Assembly (NCBI GenBank): GCA_028821145.1
Contig: JAPPHC010000042.1
Span: 28,057 to 92,056 of the forward strand
Length of the DNA stretch: 64,000 bases
Reading direction: 5' to 3'
DNA from: Gammaproteobacteria bacterium
Lineage (GTDB): Bacteria; Pseudomonadota; Gammaproteobacteria; Steroidobacterales; Foliamicaceae
Part shown: one piece after another, positions 36,455 through 43,968 of the stretch
Numbering within the stretch: position 1 is the stretch's first letter
Layout of the letters: the number at the start of each line of letters is the position of its first letter
The notes under the pieces: generated by a model
Databases searched by the model: none
What the model was told of the DNA's origin: nothing
Seen by the model: the letters and a program-made list of their open reading frames with translations, nothing else
Position numbers and translations under genes: made by a program

Positions 36455-38848
36455 GTGATAAAGAAATTAACTATTTCATTTATCACTCTGATATCAATAT
36501 CTATTCTGATATCTTTCATCGCTTTTTTGGTGTTGCGCACCGGCAACATTCCGACCCGCGCGGGAACCGTTGACAAGTCGATTCCGCTGGGCGTGCTCGA
36601 TGCGCCCGTTACGGTCAAGCGGGACCGCTACGGGGTCCCGTACATCTACGCGCAGTCGCTGGCGGACGCGATCCGTGCGCAGGGATTCGTTACCGCGCAG
36701 GACCGGCTGACCCAGATGCTTCTGACCCGCGAAGCGGTCAATGGACGCCTGGCCGAGTGGGTCGGTCCTCCGGGAGAAGGCAACGACATCAGTGTGCGCG
36801 TGCTCGGAATCAGGCAACTGGCCCACCGGTTTGCGACCGGCCTCAAGTCGCCCAGCCGGGAAATGCACGAGTGGTATCTCGAGGGCGTCAACGCCTATAT
36901 CGGTACGCAGGAGCATGAGTTTCCGCTCGCAATGCGCATTTCCGGGACGTCGCCGGCGCCCTATACGCTTGAGGACATCTGCGCGCATTACCTCCTCCAG
37001 GCGTACGACCTTACCGAGAACTGGCGCTCCGAGTGGCTGGCCCAGCGTCTTGTGGATCAACTGGGCCGCGAAAAGGCCGCACAGATCTCCCTGGTCAGCG
37101 TAAATCCGGACGACGGCAGCCGATGGGCGTCGGATTACGCGCTCGCGCCGCGGGAACCGCTGTTGTCGATGCGCGAACCGCCGCAAATCGAGGCCGCTCC
37201 GGTAGGCGGCTCCAACAGTTGGGCGACGTCCGGGCGACGGTCGCTGCGGGGAGCGCCGATACTGGCCAACGATCCGCACCTCGACGCCCGCAGGCTTCCC
37301 GGCATCTGGTATCCGCTGGGCCTGATTACGCCCGAATGGCGAGCCGTGGGCGTGGCCGCGGCGGGATGGCCCGGCCTGGCCGTGGGGCGGTCCGATTCCA
37401 TCGCCTGGGGCGTCACCAACTCCGCCGCCGACACGGCGGACCTGTTCATCGAGCGGGACGATCCCGAAAAAGATGGCCATTACCTGGAAGGCGAACTGTC
37501 CTTGCCCTACGAGGTGGTCAGCGAGACGGTGCGTGTACGGGACCCGGGTTCTCTCGACGGCATTCGCGAACGCACGTTCGACGTCCGACGCAGCCGGCGC
37601 GGGCCGGTGGTATCCGACACGCTGATCGAGGATGGGCACGGCCGCTCCCTGTCGCTGCGCTGGAGCGTGGCCGAGAACGTCGGCGGCCAGGTGGGCGTCG
37701 ATCGATTGATGCTGGCGAAGAATGTCACCGAAGCCGGCGAGGCGATCCGCGACATCGTGAGCGCCCTCAACTACAACGTGGCCGACACCGGGGGAAATAT
37801 CGCCCACTTCACCTCGGGGTATATTCCCGTCCGGCTGAGGGGAGACGGCGCAATCCCGCTGCCGGTCACGGGCGGGGAGGACAACTGGACCGGGTTCGTT
37901 CCCTTTGAAAAAGCGCCCTCGTCGATGAATCCGCAAAGAGGCTGGGTGGGCAACGCCAATCACCGCACAGTCAGCGGGCGCTTCGACGGCATCTGGAGCA
38001 GCTACTCGGCCCCTTCCTGGCGTTACCGCCGCATACTGGAACTGTTGGACAACGAACGCGTGTTCTCCGCCGAAGATCACTGGTCGGCGATCACCGATAC
38101 CCGGAACACGCTGGCCCGCGACCTGGTGCCGCTGTTCCTGCCGGCCCTGGAGGCCGCTCCCGAAACGCGGGAGGCCGCGGAAATGCTCGGCAACTGGGAT
38201 TATCGCGACGACGCCGGGAAAGCCGCACCTGCGCTGTTCCAATTGATGATCCGCGCGCTCGTAACCCGCATCTTCTCCGACGAATTGGACATGCTGGTCC
38301 ACAGCTACCAGGGTTCTCCATATTTCTGGCAGGAACGCGTTCATTCGATGCTGAACTCCGGCAAATCGGACTGGTTCGACGACATCAATACTCCGCATAC
38401 GGAGGGAATGGACGACCTGATCCGGAGCGCGGCGCTGGATGCCTGGCGGCAACTTGAAATGACTCTGGGCGGAAATCCGCGCGACTGGCGCTGGGGCGAA
38501 ATCAGCCGGCTCAGGATTTCCAGCCCGGTCCCGACAGGAAACCGGCTCCTGAATCGTTTCCTCGGCGGGGGAGATTTTCCGCGCACCGGGTCGCCGGAGA
38601 CCCTGTGGGGGTCGTACGGCAGCCCGTCCTACGGCGCCTGGGGGATCGATTCCCTGCGCTTCGTCGCCGATCTCGGCGACCCGGACAAGGTGCTGGCAGT
38701 CATTCCCGGCGGCGTGAGCGGGCGCCTGTTCGATCCGCACCTCAATGACCAGCTGCCGTTGTGGCTGTCCGGCGAAATCAACTACTGGTGGTTCTCCGAC
38801 GAGGCCATCAACGCCAATGCGCGCAAGAAAGTCACGCTCTCGCCGTGA
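36455..38848 (+). CDS. penicillin acylase family protein (Ntn hydrolase)
   Basis: N-terminal anchor; 'VTVKRDRYGVPYIYAQSLADAIRAQGFVTAQDRL'; predicted autoprocessing at 'GG|SNSWATSGRRS'; 'GAPILANDPHL'; GTG start. Confidence 0.92.
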   Translation: MIKKLTISFITLISISILISFIAFLVLRTGNIPTRAGTVDKSIPLGVLDAPVTVKRDRYGVPYIYAQSLADAIRAQGFVTAQDRLTQMLLTREAVNGRLAEWVGPPGEGNDISVRVLGIRQLAHRFATGLKSPSREMHEWYLEGVNAYIGTQEHEFPLAMRISGTSPAPYTLEDICAHYLLQAYDLTENWRSEWLAQRLVDQLGREKAAQISLVSVNPDDGSRWASDYALAPREPLLSMREPPQIEAAPVGGSNSWATSGRRSLRGAPILANDPHLDARRLPGIWYPLGLITPEWRAVGVAAAGWPGLAVGRSDSIAWGVTNSAADTADLFIERDDPEKDGHYLEGELSLPYEVVSETVRVRDPGSLDGIRERTFDVRRSRRGPVVSDTLIEDGHGRSLSLRWSVAENVGGQVGVDRLMLAKNVTEAGEAIRDIVSALNYNVADTGGNIAHFTSGYIPVRLRGDGAIPLPVTGGEDNWTGFVPFEKAPSSMNPQRGWVGNANHRTVSGRFDGIWSSYSAPSWRYRRILELLDNERVFSAEDHWSAITDTRNTLARDLVPLFLPALEAAPETREAAEMLGNWDYRDDAGKAAPALFQLMIRALVTRIFSDELDMLVHSYQGSPYFWQERVHSMLNSGKSDWFDDINTPHTEGMDDLIRSAALDAWRQLEMTLGGNPRDWRWGEISRLRISSPVPTGNRLLNRFLGGGDFPRTGSPETLWGSYGSPSYGAWGIDSLRFVADLGDPDKVLAVIPGGVSGRLFDPHLNDQLPLWLSGEINYWWFSDEAINANARKKVTLSP

Positions 38849-38871
38849 AACTGACCCCAGGGAGTTCTTGA

Positions 38872-41271
38872 ATGCTGAAAAAAATCGGAATCGCGCTCAT
38901 CGCCCTGCTGCTGGTGATCTTCCTGGCCACCGTCGCCGGCATCGCCTGGCTCAGCGAGAGCAACATCCCGGACCGTGACCGGGACATCGGCGACGCGGCG
39001 GTCCTTGCGATGCTGAACGACGAAGTGCGCGTGAAGAGGGACCGGCAGGGTGTCCCCTATATCTATGCGCAGACGCTGGCCGACGCGTTGCGCGTGCAGG
39101 GTTTCGTCACGGCCCAGGACCGACTGTCGCAGATGCTGCTGACCCGCGAGCTGATTCACGGACGGCTGTCCGAGCAGATCGGGGAGGCCGGGCTGCGCAG
39201 CGATACGCTGGTCCGGATCATGGGCTTAAGCCGCATGGGATCCGTATGGGCGGCGCAACTCGAATCGCCCAGCCGCGAACTGCACGAATGGTTCCTCGAG
39301 GGGGTTAACGCCTACATCGCGACGCAGGCCGATGAATTTCCGCTGGCCGTGCGGATTTCCGGGGAACCGCCGGCGCCATTTACCCTAGACGACTTTACGA
39401 CGCAGTATCTGTTCCTGGCGTTCAACAGCACGGGAAACTGGCGAACGGAGGTGCTGAGCCAGGCGCTGGTCGACCACCTGGGCGCCGGAAAGGCCGCGGA
39501 AATCTCCATGCTGACGGTCAATCCCGACGACGAGAGCGAGTGGGCTTCGGACTACAGCCTGGCGGAAAACCGTATGCCGGAGAGCGATCCCGCCAGTTTC
39601 CCCGAGCTACCCGAGCCGTCGGACGGCTCCAACAGTTGGGCCACGTCTGCCCGGCGTTCGGCGGGCGGCGCACCGATCGTGGCCAACGACCCGCACATCG
39701 ACGTGCGCCGCCTGCCCAGCATCTGGCATCCGGTGGCTCTGATCACGCCCGAATGGCGGGCAGTGGGCACCGCCGGCGCGGGCCTGCCGGGAATGGGTGT
39801 AGGGCGCTCCAGCGATGTTGCCTGGGGCATAACCAACGCCTTTTCCGATGTCGCCGACCTGTTCATCGAACGGGATGATCCCGACCGGCCGGGTCACTAC
39901 CTGGAAGGCGAACAGTCGGTTCCGTACCGGATCGTGGAGGAGACCATCCGCATACGCGACCGCAACGCCCCGGGCGGCTACCGCGAGCATCCCTTGACGG
40001 TTCGCCATACACGGCGCGGACCGGTCATATCCGATCACGGCCTGACCGGAGGCTACGGCCGCGTATATTCGCTGCGCTGGAGCATGGCCGAGAATATCGG
40101 AACGCAGGTGGGAATCGAACGCGTCATGCTGGCGCGCGATACGTTTGAAGCAGGCGAAATCATCGGCTTGATCAACGCCCCGTACAACTACACGGTAGGC
40201 GACACGAAGGGGAACATTGCGCACTACACGGCCGGCCGCGTGCCGGCGCGGCGCCGGGGCGACGGAGCGCTGCCCCTTCCCGTCGTGGACACCGAGGACG
40301 ACTGGCCGGCTTTCGTGCCCTTTGCCCGGGCGCCCACGTACATAAACCCGCCGAAGGGATGGGTCGGCAACGCCAACCACCGCACCGTGAGCGGCGATTT
40401 TGACGGACACTGGACCAGCTACGTGGCCTCCTCCTGGCGCTACCGGCGGATGCAGGAACTATTCGACGGCGACGGCACGCTATCGGATGCCGACCACTGG
40501 TCGGCGATCAACGACACGCTCAACCCCATGGCCCGGGGCCTCGTCCCGGTCATGGTCCGGGTATTGGAAGCACAGCCCGAAACGCGGGCGGCCGCCGCGA
40601 TGCTGGCCGACTGGAATTTCCACGACGAACCGGAGCTGGCGGCGCCGGCCCTTTTCCAGGCGATGATGGCCAGCCTGGTGCGGCGCATTTTCGAGGACGA
40701 ACTGGGCGAGGTGTTGGCGCGGCAATACGCGCGCGACATCTACTACTGGCAGGAGCGCGTGTACCGGATGCTGCTGGCGGGCGAGTGGGAATGGTTCGAC
40801 GATACGCGCACGGAGGCGGTGGAAAGTCGCGACGACCTGCTGCGCGCCGCGGCGCTCGACGCCTGGACTGAATTGCAGGCGCGCCTCGGACCCGACCCGA
40901 CCGCCTGGCGCTGGGGAGACCTGAGCCGGTTCCGGTTCAGCAACCCATGGGTGCCCGGAGAACTGGCCGATCGACTACTGGGCGGCGGGGACTATCCCGG
41001 CCGCGGGTCCGGAGAAACGCTGGGGCGGGCGCGCTTTCCGGGATTTGGAAACTACGATCCGCGGATAATCGATTCACTGCGTTTCGTGGCCGACCTCGGC
41101 GATCCAGACAAGGTTCTGGCGGTCATACCCGGCGGCGTCAGCGGGCGGCTGTTCGATCCGCATATGAACGACCAACTTCCCGCATGGGTGGCCGGCGATA
41201 TCGGCTACTGGTGGTTTTCCGACGCCGCCATCGCCGCCGACACGCAACAGGAAATGACATTCAGGCCGTGA
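38872..41271 (+). CDS. penicillin acylase family protein (Ntn hydrolase), paralog of 36455-38848
   Basis: 'VRVKRDRQGVPYIYAQTLADALRVQGFVTAQDRLSQ', 'DG|SNSWATSARRSAGGAPIVANDPHI'. Confidence 0.92.
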   Translation: MLKKIGIALIALLLVIFLATVAGIAWLSESNIPDRDRDIGDAAVLAMLNDEVRVKRDRQGVPYIYAQTLADALRVQGFVTAQDRLSQMLLTRELIHGRLSEQIGEAGLRSDTLVRIMGLSRMGSVWAAQLESPSRELHEWFLEGVNAYIATQADEFPLAVRISGEPPAPFTLDDFTTQYLFLAFNSTGNWRTEVLSQALVDHLGAGKAAEISMLTVNPDDESEWASDYSLAENRMPESDPASFPELPEPSDGSNSWATSARRSAGGAPIVANDPHIDVRRLPSIWHPVALITPEWRAVGTAGAGLPGMGVGRSSDVAWGITNAFSDVADLFIERDDPDRPGHYLEGEQSVPYRIVEETIRIRDRNAPGGYREHPLTVRHTRRGPVISDHGLTGGYGRVYSLRWSMAENIGTQVGIERVMLARDTFEAGEIIGLINAPYNYTVGDTKGNIAHYTAGRVPARRRGDGALPLPVVDTEDDWPAFVPFARAPTYINPPKGWVGNANHRTVSGDFDGHWTSYVASSWRYRRMQELFDGDGTLSDADHWSAINDTLNPMARGLVPVMVRVLEAQPETRAAAAMLADWNFHDEPELAAPALFQAMMASLVRRIFEDELGEVLARQYARDIYYWQERVYRMLLAGEWEWFDDTRTEAVESRDDLLRAAALDAWTELQARLGPDPTAWRWGDLSRFRFSNPWVPGELADRLLGGGDYPGRGSGETLGRARFPGFGNYDPRIIDSLRFVADLGDPDKVLAVIPGGVSGRLFDPHMNDQLPAWVAGDIGYWWFSDAAIAADTQQEMTFRP

Positions 41272-43910
41272 GGCGTTTTCCGGCACTTGCCGCCAGCGTC
41301 GCCTGCCTGTTGGCCGCGGCCTCGCTCGCGACTGCGCAGGATGCCGCCGGCGAACTGCCCTGCGACACCGGCCTGTACGAAATCAGCGCCGACCATGAAG
41401 GCGCGCGCGCCAACTCCTGCCGGGTCTTCAATCCGCGCGGGGTGATCCTGACCATCGACCCGGAGGACCCGCCGCCGATCAATCCCAGCCCCTGGTTCGG
41501 GTTCCACGTACGCGCGAAGAACGCGAACGAGCAGGGGACCGTGGTCGTCACGTTGCGTTACTCCACCAGCCGGCACCGCTACGCGCCCAGGACCAGCATT
41601 GACGGCCGCGAGTGGACGCCGCTGCCGGAGCGTCAATGGCTGGCCCACGAGGACGGCCGCGCGACCATGGAGCTCAAACCCGGCACGGACGGGCTGTTCG
41701 TTTCGGCGCAGGAGAACCTCGGACTCGGCTTCTACTCAGAATGGCGCCGCAGCATGGCCGAGCGCTTCGACGGGCTTCAGTGGCGAAGCATCGGCGAATC
41801 CAGGGGCGGGCGCACGATATTCGCGGCCGAGACCGCTCCCGGCGCGCCCAACTACCTGCTCTTCATCGGCCGTCAGCACCCGCCCGAGATCCCGGGCGCC
41901 CTGATGTTCAAGGCCTTCGCCGAACGGCTGCTTGAGGACCGCTCAGGAGCCTGCGACGACCCGTCCTCAGCGAAGTGCGCCTTCTATTCCGGGCACAGCC
42001 TTGTTTTCATACCCAACCTCAATCCCGACGGCGTCGCCCTGGGTCATTGGCGGCACAACCTCGACGGGACCGACCTGAACCGCGACTGGGGGACTTTCGC
42101 GCAGCCCGAAACGCAGGCCGTCCGGCGCCTGACTGACTCGCTGGAAGAAGGCGGAAGTGCAATCGCAGTCATGCTGGATTTCCACTCGACCTGGCGAAAC
42201 GTGTTCTACGTCCCGACCCTCAAGGACGCGACACGCCCGCCCGCGTTCGCCACCCGCTGGCTCCGGCTGGCGCGCGCGAGCGGTTCCGCCTACGCGTTCG
42301 AACGGGCGCCGCGGTCCTCGCAGGACACGACGATCGCCAAGAACTACTTCTATCGCCGCTTCGGCGTCCCGGCGATCACGGTCGAGACGGGCGACGACAC
42401 GCCCCGGGGCGAGATCGCGTCCACCGCCCGCGTCCTGGCGGACGCGCTGGTTGCGGTCATGGGCGGCCGGAACGGCCCGTCGGGACGCCGCCGCGGCGCG
42501 CTGTGCCCGGATTTCTTCTGCTACATGGCGGAGGCGAACAGGGCCTCGCTGGTGATGCTGAGCGAGGAAGGGCTGGTAAACCACCGGCAGGCGCAGGCAA
42601 TAGCCGCGGCCATGATGCAGGTGAGAGCCGAACAGGAAGCCGAAGGCGCGGAGCGGACGGCCAACTACCTGCCGTACGAGGAGCGCCTGGTCGAACTGGC
42701 CGGCGAAGAAGCGGCCGACCTTCACCTGGGCCGGTCCCGCCAGGACCTTCACGGCATAGTGCGCCGCATGCTCATACGCGACCAGTGGCTTGCGCTGGCC
42801 GCCGGCGCCCTCAAGGCCCGGTCCGCCTTGCTGGACCTCGCGGAGCAGGAAGCTTCCACGCCCATACCCGCATATACGCACGGCGTACAGGCGCAGCCCA
42901 CCACGCTGGGCCACTACCTGCTGGCGTTCTCGGCCAACCTACAGCGCGACCTTGAGCGCTACCGGGAAGGCTACGCCCGGATGAATTCAAGCCCGCTGGG
43001 CGCGGCCGCGCTCGGAACCTCCGGATTCGCATTGAACCGCGAACGGCTTGCGCGATTGCTGGGGTTCGCCGCGCCGGTGGACAACAGTTACGACGCCAAC
43101 TTCGTTTCTTCCGGCGACCTGCGCAGGGAACTCGCCAACATTCTCGAGTTGTCCGCCATTCCCATCGGCCAACTGGCGGAAAACCTCCACACGCAGTACC
43201 ACAACCCCAGGCCGTGGATCCTGCTCGATCAGTCCGCCGTGAGCATCAGCACGATCATGCCGCAGAAGCGCAACCCGCGCCCGCTGGATCGCGTGCGCAG
43301 CCAGGCAAGCAAGGTGCTCGGCGGCGCGCAAACTCAAATGCTGCTGGCGCACAACACCAACACCGGCATGCACGACTACCGCGACATCGCGCCGATCATG
43401 GCACTGGCGGAGGATGCGCGGCTGATGTACCGGCGCTACGAGCGGCTGATCGGACTGCTTCGCGTAGACCGCGAGCATGCCCTGGACGAGTTGCAGCGGG
43501 GCTTTTCGACCATGACGGAGGTGGCCGACATGCTGGTCCGGGAGGCCGGCCTGCCGTTCCGCACCGCGCACCGCTTTGCCTCGGCCCTCACCGACTACGG
43601 GCGCGCGAACCGACTTCGGCCGGAATCGCTGAGCGAGGACGAATTGAAGGCGATCTACCGCGAGACGGTGGGCGGGCGCCTGCCCGTATCCATCGAAGAT
43701 CTCCGTCGGGCGATGGACCCGGTGGCGATGCTGGGGGACCGCAAAGGCCTGGGGGGACCGCAAGCCGGAGAAGTCCGGCGAATGCTGAATACCCACCGCG
43801 AATCGCTCGAACAGAACCGGGCCTGGCTGGGCCGCGCCAACGCAGATCTGCTGGCGGCATCGCTGGAATTGCATCAGGGGTTCGCCGCACTGGCGCCACC
43901 CAACGAGTGA
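41268..43910 (+). CDS. secreted fusion protein: M14 zinc carboxypeptidase domain plus argininosuccinate lyase/fumarase-superfamily lyase domain
   Basis: GTG start overlapping the previous stop (GTGA); signal peptide 'MRRFPALAASVACLLAAASLATAQ'; M14: 'IGRQHPPEIPG' (HxxE), 'LNRDWGTF', 'MLDFHSTW', 'AITVETGDDTP'; lyase: 'LGTSGFALNRERLA', 'VSISTIMPQKRNPRPLDRVRSQASKVLG'; continuous ORF through both domains. Confidence 0.88.
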   Translation: MRRFPALAASVACLLAAASLATAQDAAGELPCDTGLYEISADHEGARANSCRVFNPRGVILTIDPEDPPPINPSPWFGFHVRAKNANEQGTVVVTLRYSTSRHRYAPRTSIDGREWTPLPERQWLAHEDGRATMELKPGTDGLFVSAQENLGLGFYSEWRRSMAERFDGLQWRSIGESRGGRTIFAAETAPGAPNYLLFIGRQHPPEIPGALMFKAFAERLLEDRSGACDDPSSAKCAFYSGHSLVFIPNLNPDGVALGHWRHNLDGTDLNRDWGTFAQPETQAVRRLTDSLEEGGSAIAVMLDFHSTWRNVFYVPTLKDATRPPAFATRWLRLARASGSAYAFERAPRSSQDTTIAKNYFYRRFGVPAITVETGDDTPRGEIASTARVLADALVAVMGGRNGPSGRRRGALCPDFFCYMAEANRASLVMLSEEGLVNHRQAQAIAAAMMQVRAEQEAEGAERTANYLPYEERLVELAGEEAADLHLGRSRQDLHGIVRRMLIRDQWLALAAGALKARSALLDLAEQEASTPIPAYTHGVQAQPTTLGHYLLAFSANLQRDLERYREGYARMNSSPLGAAALGTSGFALNRERLARLLGFAAPVDNSYDANFVSSGDLRRELANILELSAIPIGQLAENLHTQYHNPRPWILLDQSAVSISTIMPQKRNPRPLDRVRSQASKVLGGAQTQMLLAHNTNTGMHDYRDIAPIMALAEDARLMYRRYERLIGLLRVDREHALDELQRGFSTMTEVADMLVREAGLPFRTAHRFASALTDYGRANRLRPESLSEDELKAIYRETVGGRLPVSIEDLRRAMDPVAMLGDRKGLGGPQAGEVRRMLNTHRESLEQNRAWLGRANADLLAASLELHQGFAALAPPNE

Positions 43911-43934
43911 TTTGGCCGGGAATCGGCAAACGGC

Positions 43935-43940
43935 TAGAAT
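43935..43940 (+). promoter_or_regulatory. putative -10 box (TAGAAT) upstream of TonB receptor
   Basis: TAGAATTCGCCG; the same 12-mer precedes etfB at about 51344, and TAGAAT precedes the peroxiredoxin gene. Confidence 0.3.
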
Positions 43941-43968
43941 TCGCCGGTCTTTGTGAGGAGTGGGGCTG

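Noticed and set aside
36494-38740. 748-aa minus-strand ORF antisense to the first penicillin acylase gene
   Set aside because: Arg/His/Gly/Gln-rich shadow ORF typical of high-GC DNA; no recognisable motifs, and the sense strand encodes a clear acylase.
40947-41267. N-terminal extension of the M14-lyase ORF (MGARRTGRSTTG...)
   Set aside because: Out-of-frame translation of the acylase 3' end; the signal peptide starts at GTG 41268.
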